Counted from the first letter of the stretch, positions 25,825 to 34,254 are shown. The stretch is DNA of 64,000 nt from Nonomuraea montanisoli (GCF_013363975.1 NZ_JABWGN010000014.1:205708-269707); one strand, 5' to 3'. Made by a program: numbers and translations. The notes: generated by a model from the letters alone, not told the origin.

Positions 25825-27066
25825 TCCGCCGCCCGGCGCCGGCCCGGCGTCCAGGGTTCCGCCGTAGGCGGCCACCCGTTCCCGCATGCCCGCGATCCCA
25901 CGCCCCTCCCCCCTGAGCTCCGGGCGAGGCCCGGACGCCTGGGTCTCGGCGTCGAGAGGTCCGGAGTCGCCGGCCGCGACGGGGCCGGGAACGTCGGTGA
26001 CCTCCACCTCGGCGCGGCGCGACGACACGTCGACCCGCACCTCGGCACCGGCCCTTGGCGCATGCCGCAGCGTGTTCGTCAGCGCCTCCTGAACCAGCCG
26101 GTAGATCGTCAGCTGGGCTGCGGCGGGAACCGTCTCGGGGTCACCGGCCACCCGCACACACGTCGCCAGCCCGGCCGCGCGCATCCGCTCGGCCAGCGGA
26201 CCGAGCTCGCGGATCCCGGGGGCGGGCTGAAGCACCGCGTCAAGGCGGTCCTCTCCTGAGGTGGCGCGGTCGCTTGGGGTGGCGAGGTCGCTTGGGGTGG
26301 CGAGGTCGCTTGGGGTGGCGAGGTCGCTTGGGGTGGCGAGGTCGCGGCCGGTGCTCAGGGAGCGGCGCATGTCCTGCAGGGCCTGGCGTCCCGTCGCGGC
26401 GATGTGCTCCATCGCCACCGCGGCCCGGTCCGGCGCGCTGGTGCGGACGTAGGCGGCGCTGTCGGCCAGCGCCACCATGACCGACAGGTTGTGGGTGACG
26501 ATGTCGTGCATGTCGCGGGTCATCCGCGCGCGCTCCTCGGCGACGGCCAGCCGTGCCCGCTGCTCGCGGTCGCGTTCCAGGGAGGCCACGTACGCCCGTC
26601 GTACCCGGATCCACAGGCCGGTCATGAGGGCGGCGACCGCCATGGCGCTCAGCGCGGCCGCCGTGAAGGGGAACTGGCCGGGCGGCGCCCAGCGGGCGGC
26701 GGCCAGCAGCACTCCTGCCTGCAGCGCCAGCGCCGCCGGCGGAATGTGGCGCCACGGGCTGTACGCGGCGACCGTGTACAGGGCCACCAGGAGGGCGGCG
26801 TCGGCGGGAAGCTGCACGTCCAGCGCCCACTGCACGGCTGCGGCTAGGCCGATCGCGCCCAGGACCGTCGTCGGGGCGCGCCGTCTCCAGGCCAGCGGCG
26901 CCACCAGCGCCGTCTGCAGCGCGAGCAGCCACGGGGGGCCGGACAGCACCTGGCCGGGGCCGAGCGTGACCAGGAACAGCGCGGCGGCCGGCAGGGCATC
27001 GACGAGCACGGTCGACCATCGGCCCAGCGCGGTGAGGCGGGCCGCCAGACGGTCGGCTGGTTTCAC
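25783..27066 (-). CDS. two-component sensor histidine kinase (NarX/DesK-like HisKA_3)
   Basis: GTG 27066 is preceded by AGGG at a good distance; 427 residues. The N-terminal part has about five to six membrane segments (LPAAALFLVTLG, TVLGAIGLAAAVQWAL, AALLVALYTVAAY and others), then the dimerisation box ARMTRDMHDIVTHNLSVMVA with the phospho-His, then the ATPase with EALTNTLRHA (N box) and GRGIAGMRERVAAYGG (G box). An 18-bp repeat inserts a six-residue repeat (DLATPS) between the two. It phosphorylates the NarL-type regulator encoded next. The signal is unknown. Confidence 0.92.
   Translation of the reverse strand: MKPADRLAARLTALGRWSTVLVDALPAAALFLVTLGPGQVLSGPPWLLALQTALVAPLAWRRRAPTTVLGAIGLAAAVQWALDVQLPADAALLVALYTVAAYSPWRHIPPAALALQAGVLLAAARWAPPGQFPFTAAALSAMAVAALMTGLWIRVRRAYVASLERDREQRARLAVAEERARMTRDMHDIVTHNLSVMVALADSAAYVRTSAPDRAAVAMEHIAATGRQALQDMRRSLSTGRDLATPSDLATPSDLATPSDLATPSDRATSGEDRLDAVLQPAPGIRELGPLAERMRAAGLATCVRVAGDPETVPAAAQLTIYRLVQEALTNTLRHAPRAGAEVRVDVSSRRAEVEVTDVPGPVAAGDSGPLDAETQASGPRPELRGEGRGIAGMRERVAAYGGTLDAGPAPGGGWRVLAVLDLGAPR
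26258..26345. repeat. 18-bp in-frame tandem repeat inside the histidine kinase gene
   Basis: The unit GGTGGCGAGGTCGCTTGG occurs about five times. In the kinase it encodes repeated SDLATP between the dimerisation helices and the ATPase domain. Unit number could vary between strains without breaking the frame. Confidence 0.85.
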
Positions 27067-27225
27067 GCGCTTCACCCTAGTTGTCGGGGAAGATCGTGCC
27101 CGCTCCTCCCTGAGGACGGCCGTCATCCGAAAGTCGCATGCACATGTGCGACCTCCGCCGCTCGTGCGCGGACGTGCCGGACTGCCAGCCTCGTCGGACA
27201 TCCTTTCCGTTCAAGGAGCTTTCGC

Positions 27226-28599
27226 ATGTCCTTTGCCACGAAAAACAGGGGTTTGTCCACGGAGGGCAAGGCCACCGGTTCGACCGCTGTCTCCAAGAGC
27301 CCGGCGAGCGCCGTCTCGAAAGCCGCGGGCATGATCGCGGCGCTGGCCGTTCTGGTGCCGGCGGTCTCCCCGCCCACGGCCGGAGCCGACGTCAGACGCC
27401 CGATCGCCGCGAGCCTGCCCGAAGCCGGGACCGACGTCAGACGCCCGATCGCCGTAAGCCTCCCAGCGCCCGGAACCCACGCCAGACGCCCGATCGCCGT
27501 CAACCTGCCCGCGCCCGGCGGCCCGTACCCGGTCGGGACCGTGGCCGTGCGGCTGGTCGATCGCTCGCGGCCCGATCCGCTGGTGGCGGCCAAGCCGTAC
27601 CGGGAACTGATGATCAGCCTGTGGTACCCGGCCGCGGGCGGCGGGCCGCTCGCGCCGCACATGGCGCCGCTGGCCGCCGCCGACTGGGACCGGCATTCGG
27701 CGCCTCCCCTGGGCATCGCCAAGGGCGCCGTCGCCTGGGCCGCCACGCGCACCCATGCCCGTGCGGGCGCGCCGGTCGAGCCGCGCGCGGGCAGGCTGCC
27801 GGTGGTGCTGTTCGGTCCGGGGGACGGCGGCCCGCGCACCCTGGGCACCACCCTGGTCGAGGACCTCGCCTCGCGCGGCTACCTGGTCGTCACCGTCGAC
27901 CACACCTACGAGGCCGACCAGGTCGAGTTTCCCGGCCGGCGCCTGGTGCGCGCCCTGCCGCTGCCCGCGAAGCTGACGCCGAAGGTCATCGCCGAGCTGC
28001 TGGCCGAGCACGCGCGGGCGCGCCTGACGGACATGCGCCACGTCCTGGACCAGGTCACCGCCCTGGCGCACGGCCGCCCGATCGGCGGCAAGCTCCCCGA
28101 GGGGATGCTCGGCGCACCCGACGCCTCGCGGGTGGGGGTGCTGGGGCAGTCGCTGGGCGGGTCGGTGGCCGCGCAGCTGACCCGCGACGACGCCCGTGTG
28201 GACGCGGGCGTCAACCTCGACGGCGCCTACGTCGGCCCGGTGGCCGCACGCGGTGTGACCAGGCCCTTCCTGCAACTGGCGGCCGAGACCCACACGCGGG
28301 ACGGCGAGCCGAGCTGGAAGTCGTTCTGGCGGGCCTCGACCGGCTGGAAGCGGGAACTGCGTTTCAAGGGCGCGGCCCACGGCTCGTTCACCGACCTGCA
28401 GCCGCTGCTGCCGCAGATCGCGGCCAGCCTGCCCACGGTGTCGCTCGCGGACTACGTGGGCACGATCGACCCCGGCCGTTCGGTGGCGGCCCAGCGCGCC
28501 TATGTCGGGGCGTTCTTCGACCTGCACCTGCGAGGCAAGCCGACCCGCCTGTTCGACCACCCGGACGCCCGCTTCCCCGAGGTGTCGCTCGTCCCCTGA
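27226..28599 (+). CDS. secreted alpha/beta hydrolase (PAF-acetylhydrolase/lipase-like)
   Basis: AAGGAG lies seven bases before ATG 27226; 457 residues. The N-terminal region includes a hydrophobic segment (GMIAALAVLVPAVSPPTAGA) likely to be the signal peptide after a long basic n-region. Residues 55-99 are three 15-residue repeats beginning with (D/A)-R-RPIA. The enzyme part has YPVGTVAVRLVD, LVVTVDHTYEADQVEFPGR, nucleophile elbow GQSLGG, LDGAYVG and the final His in AAHGSFTD. The arrangement matches PAF-acetylhydrolase-type esterases. It probably hydrolyses lipids or polyester outside the cell. Confidence 0.85.
   Translation: MSFATKNRGLSTEGKATGSTAVSKSPASAVSKAAGMIAALAVLVPAVSPPTAGADVRRPIAASLPEAGTDVRRPIAVSLPAPGTHARRPIAVNLPAPGGPYPVGTVAVRLVDRSRPDPLVAAKPYRELMISLWYPAAGGGPLAPHMAPLAAADWDRHSAPPLGIAKGAVAWAATRTHARAGAPVEPRAGRLPVVLFGPGDGGPRTLGTTLVEDLASRGYLVVTVDHTYEADQVEFPGRRLVRALPLPAKLTPKVIAELLAEHARARLTDMRHVLDQVTALAHGRPIGGKLPEGMLGAPDASRVGVLGQSLGGSVAAQLTRDDARVDAGVNLDGAYVGPVAARGVTRPFLQLAAETHTRDGEPSWKSFWRASTGWKRELRFKGAAHGSFTDLQPLLPQIAASLPTVSLADYVGTIDPGRSVAAQRAYVGAFFDLHLRGKPTRLFDHPDARFPEVSLVP
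27388..27522 (+). repeat. 45-bp in-frame tandem repeat (3 copies) in the hydrolase gene
   Basis: Copies begin at 27388, 27433 and 27478 and encode three 15-residue units of the form RRPIAxxLPxxG. They lie just after the predicted signal peptide and before the catalytic domain, so they may form a linker. Confidence 0.85.
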
Positions 28600-28613
28600 A
28601 GCCCTGGCCTGGC

Positions 28614-28629
28614 AACCAAGCGTTTGGTT
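28614..28629. promoter_or_regulatory. 16-bp palindrome upstream of the SnoaL-like gene
   Basis: AACCAAGCGTTTGGTT pairs in 14 of 16 positions and ends 10 bases before the start codon at 28640. The CCAA-N4-TTGG pattern is like operators of TetR-type repressors. No regulator gene is adjacent. Confidence 0.4.
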
Positions 28630-28639
28630 AGATCCAGAA

Positions 28640-29092
28640 ATGGACCTCCGCGAGATCGCCGACCGGCTGGAGATCATCGACCTGCTGGGCCGTTACGCCC
28701 GCGCCGTCGACTCCGGTCACTGGCACCTCCTCGACGACGTCTTCACTCCCGACGCCGTCATCGACTACCGCGCCGCGGGCGGCATCCGGGGCACCCGCGC
28801 CGAGGTCACGACGTGGCTGGCCGACGTGCTGTCCGGATGGCCCGGCCGCCTGCACCTGATCGGCTCCGTCACCATCACCTTCGACGGGACCGCCCCCGAG
28901 GGACGGGACGAGGCCGCGGTGAGCGCCGCGTTCACCGACACGCTGGCCCCGTCCCGCGAGATGGTGACGGCCGGCACCGCCGGGCTGCTGCGGGGCGGCG
29001 GCTGGTACCACCACCGCGTGTGCCGCACCCCCGACGGCTGGCGCAGCCACGAGCTGGTCGAGGAGCAGTCCTGGCGGACCATCACCGGCTGA
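28640..29092 (+). CDS. SnoaL-like / nuclear transport factor 2-fold protein
   Basis: The start is ATG 28640 (150 residues). The N-terminal helix pattern LREIADRLEIIDLLGRYARA, followed by VDSGHWHLLDDVFTPDAVID, and the C-terminal GGWYHHRVCRTPDGWRSHEL are typical of the SnoaL_4 family. Members are small cone-shaped proteins, either isomerases, dehydratases or ligand-binding. No ribosome site is visible and a palindrome sits at the expected promoter, so the transcript may be nearly leaderless. Confidence 0.85.
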   Translation: MDLREIADRLEIIDLLGRYARAVDSGHWHLLDDVFTPDAVIDYRAAGGIRGTRAEVTTWLADVLSGWPGRLHLIGSVTITFDGTAPEGRDEAAVSAAFTDTLAPSREMVTAGTAGLLRGGGWYHHRVCRTPDGWRSHELVEEQSWRTITG

Positions 29093-29100
29093 GAACATCA

Positions 29101-29201
29101 CAAGCGAGGTCCTCCCGGAGGCGCGCTTCGCGCGCGATGGGGATCGGGCTGTGACTGTGGGGGAGCCGAGCTCCCCCACGCCCCCTTGCCGGGGGCCGGC
29201 C
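29101..29201 (-). repeat. dispersed palindromic repeat, copy B (reverse orientation)
   Basis: Reverse-complement copy of the family, beginning eight bases after the SnoaL-like stop. It keeps GGCGCGCTTCGCGCG, the GGGGGAGC/GCTCCCCC hairpin and part of the GGGGGCC block, then ends abruptly at 29201 inside the tail of the decayed DUF218 gene. With copy C it flanks that pseudogene in inverted orientation. Confidence 0.85.
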
Positions 29202-29289
29202 ATTTCGATTGGGGAGCCGGGCACCGAAGACCCGGACACGACCTCGTTCGAAAAGGAGACAGCTGGACTGACTCGACGCTGGCCCCCTT

Positions 29290-29830
29290 GCATCTGGCGC
29301 GAGTCTCCACGCCAAGCTCCGCTCGCGCGCTGCAAGCTCGCGAGGCTGCCGCCAGCGACGCGCTGGGAGACCTCTTCCCATTCGCGGATCACGCGCCGCT
29401 TGCCGTCGGGGATGGATGGCCAATCCGCACGGGTCACGGGCCTGCCTGCGTAGACGGGATCCCATCCCATGGCGTGGAAGGTCCGGATGTCCGGGAGGAC
29501 AGTCTTGAGCATGTGGACGGCGCGGCGGTGATACCACTTGGACACGGCCGTGATCGTCAGCCCCGACCGTTGCGCTTCCCGGAGGTACGGCAGCGCGAAC
29601 TCGACGTTCTGCCAGGTGTTCGCAGACTGATCCTCGCAGCGGATCACGTCCTCGGGGACCCCACGCTCGACGAGAAGGCGCTGGAAGGTGCGCCCTTCAA
29701 TGATCCCGTTGTGGCGGTTCACCCCGCCGGTGACGATGATCAGCGGAGCTGATCGGCGTTGGCGAACTGCTGCGCCAGCACCTTGTCGAGCTTGTCGGCC
29801 AGGAAGCGGAAGCCCATCGCGACGGATGCC
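29290..29830 (-). pseudogene. DUF218 (YdcF/SanA-like) gene, frameshifted
   Basis: The minus strand carries a DUF218 core: LIIVTGGVNRHNGIIEGRTF, RLLVERGVPEDVIRCEDQSA, NTWQNVEFALPYL, and ITAVSKWYHRRAVHMLKTVL. The expected N-terminal block FLADKLDKVLAQQFANADQL is present, but in another frame that ends at a stop (29740), so a frameshift lies near 29748. No proper C-terminal end is visible before repeat copy B. Proteins of this family act in envelope biology; this copy is inactive unless the frame is rescued. Confidence 0.7.
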
Positions 29831-29950
29831 CCCGCCGCAGCGACCGATGAAACTGCGCGCCGACCATGCCATCGCTCGGCAGCCGTCCTCTCGCTCCTGT
29901 TTCCCCAGAGCTCCAGGCGCGTACGCCATTGCCCGCTTCTCTTGTGGATA

Positions 29951-30161
29951 GTCCTCGATTCCTCCTCACACTCCGATGCGCATGGCGTCTCAGCTCGATG
30001 ACCAGAATCTCCTGTCATCGGCTCTCGCCCGTCGAGGCGGCCGTGGCTCGGGGGTCCGGGGGCCGGAGGCCCCCGGCAAGGGGGTGTGGCGGAGCCCGGC
30101 TCCCCCACTGTCACAGCCCGAACCCCCATCGCGCGAAGCGCGCCCACGGGACGACCTTGCC
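29951..30161 (+). repeat. dispersed palindromic repeat, copy C (long form)
   Basis: This copy extends further upstream than A: GTCCTCGATTCCTCCTCA, then GATGACC...GTCATCGG, which can itself pair, then the C/G hairpins and the GCGCGAAGCGCGC block. The same extended form is seen in copy E. On the minus strand it stands about 120 bases upstream of the decayed DUF218 gene. Confidence 0.85.
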
Positions 30162-30278
30162 GCTTCGCCTTGTGCAGTTCTCAAGATCCCGCTCATCGCT
30201 GTCATCGGCCACAATCAGGCACCAACAGTCGTCGGGCCACGCCCACGCAGTCGTACGATCACCTGATCAAGGACCGAG

Positions 30279-30905
30279 ATGTCGATACACGAGAGTCTGG
30301 CCATCCTTCGCCGCGCCGCCGAATCCGGAACGGTCATCATCACGGCGTCGGAGCCCGCCTCCGCCGAAGCCGTCCGCGACCGCGAGACAGGGCTGAAGCC
30401 CCCTTTCGGAACCGTCGACTGGACGGCTCCGCCCAGCTACCGGGCTTTCCTCGCCGAGCACAACACCTTTGCCGTCAAGCGCTGGGACGTCTCATCCCAC
30501 AGGTACATCGAGTTCGTCGTCGTCGGTGACGATGCCATCGTCGCGCTGAACTCCGAGCTCGTGCACATGCCCGAGCAGGTGGACCGCGGCGACGGCCGGT
30601 GGCTGTCCACCAACCATCTGGTCGGCTTCGCCCTCGCCGACGCAGACAACGAGGCGGTCTGGTGCTTCGATGTCACCCAGCCGGACGCAGACGGCGAATA
30701 CCCGGTCTACTACCACCACTACGACGATCAGGAAGGGCGCGCACGCTACGTCGAGGGCGGGGACTGGGAGGATCCGGCCAACTCCACCCCGGATTTCCCC
30801 ACGTTCGGCGCCTGGCTGGACGCGATGGCCAACGCGTTCACCGCGTCCGAGCCACCGAGCTGGTTCGAACAGCTGGGCTCTCCGGGCTTCTATCCGGGGT
30901 CGTAG
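30279..30905 (+). CDS. SMI1/KNR4 (SUKH)-family protein
   Basis: The 208-residue product starts at ATG 30279. DWTAPPSYRAFLAEHNTFAV is the classic SUKH entry motif, followed by GFALADADNEAVWCFDVTQ and PDFPTFGAWLDAMANAF at the end. SUKH proteins are often immunity proteins against polymorphic toxins or contact-dependent toxins. No toxin gene is nearby, so it may be an orphan immunity protein. Confidence 0.82.
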   Translation: MSIHESLAILRRAAESGTVIITASEPASAEAVRDRETGLKPPFGTVDWTAPPSYRAFLAEHNTFAVKRWDVSSHRYIEFVVVGDDAIVALNSELVHMPEQVDRGDGRWLSTNHLVGFALADADNEAVWCFDVTQPDADGEYPVYYHHYDDQEGRARYVEGGDWEDPANSTPDFPTFGAWLDAMANAFTASEPPSWFEQLGSPGFYPGS

Positions 30906-30956
30906 GAGGCCGTATGGGGAGGGTGGCGGTCATGATCGGCGATTCGGGCGTCGGTC

Positions 30957-31055
30957 TCAGCGGTGAGTCGTCCATGCCTGCCGGATCAGACTGCGCACGG
31001 TAATGATCGTGTCGGCGAGGTCGAAGCGCGTCACACGGTGTCGTACGGCCCGGCG
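30957..31055 (-). pseudogene. IS5-type transposase C-terminal scrap
   Basis: The minus-strand frame ending at the TGA 30957-30959 reads TRFDLADTIITVRSLIRQAW, then TTHR and stop, a common C-terminus of IS5-group transposases. Nothing recognisable of the rest of the transposase remains upstream. Confidence 0.6.
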
Positions 31056-31121
31056 TGGTGGTGACCGAGCCTCATGTGACCCGCATACCCGTGTCCAAGT
31101 CGGCAGCGCTCATCCCAAGGA

Positions 31122-31541
31122 TTAGAGGATTCCCACAGCCCGCCGGGCGCCGTCCTCTGCTCTGACGCGGTCGCCGAGCGATCGGCCGCGGTGGGCCATG
31201 TCGGCGTCGCCGGCCGCCAGGGTGATGGCGGCGGTCAGTTCTTCCGCTGTCAGGCGACGCTGCGGCTGCGGCTCTGAGGCGACGCCGGCGGCGTGCGTGC
31301 GGGCCGCCCAGAACGGCTGGTCGGCGACGAAGGGGCCACACCACCTGAGGACGTCCGGCGACGCCGCGGGTCGGTGCCGGCCATCCTTCCGGGCGGCTGC
31401 CGGGGCGGCGATGTCGGCGGCGAACAGCGAGCCGAACAGCGTCACGGTGGCGACGGCGAGGAGGAGCGCGACCGCCAGGCCGACGAAGGCGGCCGCACGC
31501 CGGCGCATCTGCCCGAGAGCGATCGAGATCATCGCGCTCAC
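31122..31541 (-). pseudogene. FtsX-type permease fragment
   Basis: The first 45 residues (ISIALGQMRRRAAAFVGLAV, ALLLAVATVTLFGSLFAADI) are the N-terminus of an FtsX-fold permease with its first membrane helix. The rest is not transporter-like and stops at 139 residues instead of several hundred. It overlaps the ATPase gene start/stop (ATGA at 31538-31541). This is a truncated permease, so the transporter is not functional. Confidence 0.65.
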
Positions 31542-32303
31542 CCGCCCAGCCGGCTCAGACGTTCGCCGACCTGGGCGGCGGTGGGCCGGTCGAGTTCGTC
31601 GACCACCAGGCCGTCGGCGAGCAGCAGCACCCGGTCCGCGTACCCGGCGGCCACCGGATCGTGGGTGACCATCACGCAGGTCCGCCCCTCGCGGTCTACG
31701 CCGGCGCGCAGCAGGGCGAGGATCTCGTGGCCGGTGGCCCGGTCGAGCGCGCCGGTCGGCTCGTCGGCGAAGAGCACCTGAGGGCGCGCGACCAGCGCCC
31801 GGGCGATCGCCACCCGCTGCTGCTGCCCGCCGGACAACTGTCCGGGCCGGTGCCGCTCACGACCGGCCAGGCCGACCCGGGCGAGCGCGTCCAGCACCCG
31901 GCCCCGGTCAGGCCGCTTCCCGGCCAGCCCCCCGGTCAGGCCGCTTCCCGGCCAGCCGGCCGGGAAGTTCGACGTTCTGCGCGACCGTCATCGCCGGCAT
32001 CAGGTTGAACGCCTGGAACACGAACCCGACCCGGCTTCGCGCAGCCCGGACACCTCGGTGCCGCCCCACCAGACGGAGCCCCGGTCGGGCCGGTCCATCC
32101 CCGCGAGGCAGTGCAGCAGGGTGGTCTTGCCCGAGACTGACGGCCCCCATCACCGCCGTGAACGTCCCGGGAGCGAGTGTCGCCGACACACCGCGCAACG
32201 CCCGCACGGCGGCGGTGCCGCGCCCGTCCTCGCGGTGCAGGTCCTCCACCAGGACGGCGGCTCCCGGCCCGATGTCTGTCACCCTCTCGGTCATGCCCCT
32301 CAT
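31538..32303 (-). pseudogene. ABC transporter ATPase gene broken by frameshifts and a 28-bp duplication
   Basis: From 32303 the frame starts well (VRALRGVSATLAPGTFTAVM), then shifts at the Walker A, which is readable only in another frame (SGKTTLLHCLAGMDRP), and returns for SRVGFVFQAFNLMPAMTVAQ. A 28-base tandem duplication (first copy from 31906, second from 31934; 28 is not a multiple of three) then causes a stop at 31908. The C-terminal half (QLSGGQQQRVAIARALVARP, VLFADEPTGALD, VMVTHDPVA) is open from 31897. The two halves are from one LolD/MacB-type ATPase. It is dead together with its FtsX fragment. Confidence 0.75.
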
Positions 32304-32413
32304 CCTCGGCGGACGGGGGCATGGAGATCGATCGTGCCCGCACCCGGATCAAGGGTTCGGGAAACCGAACCCCGCGGCCGACGTTCCTACCGCCCGGCGC
32401 GGAATCAGCGGAA

Positions 32414-33214
32414 TCAGCGGAGAACGGCGAGGTCTCCCCGCTGGACGATGCCGCCGCGCACGACGCCGGCCTGCAGGCCGAACCGTACCTGGTGGGCGTG
32501 TCCGAGCAGCTTGAGGAGCTGTGCGTCAGGTCCCAGCCCGTCGTGGGGCTGAGGCATGCCGACCATGACACAGCGGGGCATGCCCGGCCCGAGGCACAGC
32601 TCCACCTGGTCGCCGATGGTGAGATGGCGGCCCTGCCAGTCGTCCTCGACGAAGCCGGCGCCCTCCGTCTCCAGCACGAGGTTCGCGCGGAAGCGGGCGA
32701 CGTCGACGCCTTCGCCGAGCAACCGCTCCAGTTCGCGCACCGCGGCCGTGGTGACGAGATGAACGGGCGCCTCGTCATGGTGCCGTACGGAGGACTGCCG
32801 GCGCAGACTCAGTGGCCGGCCCAGCAACGTGCTGAGCACCTGACCGGCTGCCGGGTCATCGGCACGGTACTCCCGCCCGTCCGGGAGCGTCACCAGCGGC
32901 GCCTCACCGTCTTCCGAATCCGCGGCCGCGGTCTCGTCCAGGCGGGCGCGCAGGGTGAGCAGGCCGTCGACGCGGCGGAAGCGGCGGGTGGTCTTGCCGC
33001 TTGCGATCCCGCCGTCCGGGGTGTAGACCGCCCAGCGTCGATCTCCGGCGACCCCGTCGGAGGTGAAGCGGGCACGAGTCAGCCGCTCGCCCCCCATGGA
33101 CTTCACCGGATACCGCGCAAGCCCGGCCACCCGGCCCACCGGCACGGGTGACGGTTCCGCGCGCCCCGGGACGTCCTCGCAGCCGCAGGAGTACAGATGC
33201 CGGATCGTGCTCAC
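32414..33214 (-). CDS. MOSC domain-containing protein
   Basis: The 266-residue protein has the N-terminal beta-barrel MOSC_N (RVAGLARYPVKSMGGERLTR, VAGDRRWAVYTPDGG) and the C-terminal MOSC domain (RFRANLVLETEG, GDQVELCLGPGMPRCVMVGM) with the conserved Cys in PRCVM. MOSC proteins of this type carry molybdenum cofactor and reduce N-hydroxylated compounds, or deliver sulfur to metal cofactors. The N-terminal CGCED also holds cysteines. Confidence 0.88.
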   Translation of the reverse strand: MSTIRHLYSCGCEDVPGRAEPSPVPVGRVAGLARYPVKSMGGERLTRARFTSDGVAGDRRWAVYTPDGGIASGKTTRRFRRVDGLLTLRARLDETAAADSEDGEAPLVTLPDGREYRADDPAAGQVLSTLLGRPLSLRRQSSVRHHDEAPVHLVTTAAVRELERLLGEGVDVARFRANLVLETEGAGFVEDDWQGRHLTIGDQVELCLGPGMPRCVMVGMPQPHDGLGPDAQLLKLLGHAHQVRFGLQAGVVRGGIVQRGDLAVLR

Positions 33215-33242
33215 TTGCCCTCCATCGCCGGCAGCGGCCGGT

Positions 33243-34145
33243 TCAGTGCTCCGCCAGCCATCGCATGACCTGTTCGGCGTGGCCGGCCGGCTCCTCGACG
33301 GGAAAGAACACGTGCTCGACCCGGCCGTCGACCACGACGAGGGTCAGCCGGCGGTACAGCGTCATCTCGTCGGCATCGAACGTGGGCAGCCCGAGAGCGG
33401 CGGCCACGGTCAGGCGCGGGTCGGCCAGCAGCGGGTACGGCAGCCGGAGCCGGTGCACCACCTCCCGCTGATACCCGCTCGACTGCGCCGACAGCCCGTA
33501 GATCCGCGCCGCCCCGGCCTTCAGCAGGTCGGCGTGATGGTCGCGGAACCCGCACGCCTGCTCGGTGCAGCCCCGCGCGCCCGGGATCGTCTCCCATCCC
33601 CGCGGCAGGTCCACGCCAGGCCGCCCGGTCAGCGGATACAGGAACAGCACGCTGCGCCCCTGGCCGAGCGCCCGGACGCGGACCTTGCTTCCGTCGGTGA
33701 CCACGAGCTCCAGATCCGGCAGCTCGGTTCCCACGAGCCCGGCCGGGTCCACGGCCGCGATGACCCGCCGCCGGCCGGACTGCGGCCGCATCATGCGCTG
33801 CGCGGCCACGTCGAGCCGGGCGCGCAGCCGGTCACGCTGCTCGGCGAGCCGCGTGATGCGCTGCTCCACCTGGTCGATGGCCCGCTGGTACGTGGCCAGC
33901 GACGCCGGACACAGGTCACCGGAGTCGGCGCCGCTGACCAGGCACTCGACGAACGGCCGCGTCTCCTCCACCGGGAGGCCCAGCGCCATCAGCGACCGGA
34001 TCTGCTCCACGAGCCGCACCGCGATCGGGTCGTACTCCCGGTAGCCGTTGGCACAGCGACGCGGGACGACCAGGCCGAGCGCCTCGTAGTAGCGCAACGC
34101 CCGCACCGTGACACCGGTACGCCGCGCCAGCTCCCCCACTCGCAT
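33243..34145 (-). CDS. MerR-family regulator fused to a PrxQ-type peroxiredoxin
   Basis: ATG 34145 gives 300 residues. Residues 1-70 are a MerR DNA-binding domain (MRVGELARRTGVTVRALRYY, GYREYDPIAVRLVEQIRSLM), residues 80-125 the dimerising coiled coil (YQRAIDQVEQRITRLAEQRD), and residues 140-300 a thioredoxin-fold peroxiredoxin (GQGRSVLFLYPLTGRPG, GARGCTEQACGFRDHHADLL) with the CxxxxC pair of PrxQ/BCP enzymes. Such a fusion would sense peroxide directly through the cysteine pair. The promoter is a MerR-type promoter with a 20-base spacer, and the same promoter precedes the GGCT gene 1.2 kb upstream. No ribosome site is seen; the transcript is probably leaderless. Confidence 0.88.
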   Translation of the reverse strand: MRVGELARRTGVTVRALRYYEALGLVVPRRCANGYREYDPIAVRLVEQIRSLMALGLPVEETRPFVECLVSGADSGDLCPASLATYQRAIDQVEQRITRLAEQRDRLRARLDVAAQRMMRPQSGRRRVIAAVDPAGLVGTELPDLELVVTDGSKVRVRALGQGRSVLFLYPLTGRPGVDLPRGWETIPGARGCTEQACGFRDHHADLLKAGAARIYGLSAQSSGYQREVVHRLRLPYPLLADPRLTVAAALGLPTFDADEMTLYRRLTLVVVDGRVEHVFFPVEEPAGHAEQVMRWLAEH

Positions 34146-34152
34146 GACCGAA

Positions 34153-34184
34153 ACCCTAAACCCGCACCTGAAGGTACAGGTCAA
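34153..34184 (-). promoter_or_regulatory. MerR-type promoter of the MerR-peroxiredoxin gene
   Basis: On the minus strand TTGACC (34179-34184) and TAGGGT (34153-34158) are separated by 20 bases, the long spacer typical of MerR-controlled promoters. The spacer overlaps the dyad ACCTGtaccttCAGGT (34166-34181). The start codon at 34145 is seven bases beyond the -10, so the transcript is expected to be leaderless. An almost identical promoter stands at 35332-35363. Confidence 0.65.
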
Positions 34185-34254
34185 CGCACCGGTCGATCCC
34201 GCGGGGCACAGCCGTAGGGGCGGTGCCACGGGCGCGAGGACCGGCGGGCAGTGG

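Noticed and set aside
28628..29929. A 433-codon minus-strand frame as one protein
   Set aside because: Only the middle is DUF218. The rest is read-through of repeat copy B and the opposite strand of the SnoaL-like gene, and the DUF218 N-terminus is in another frame.
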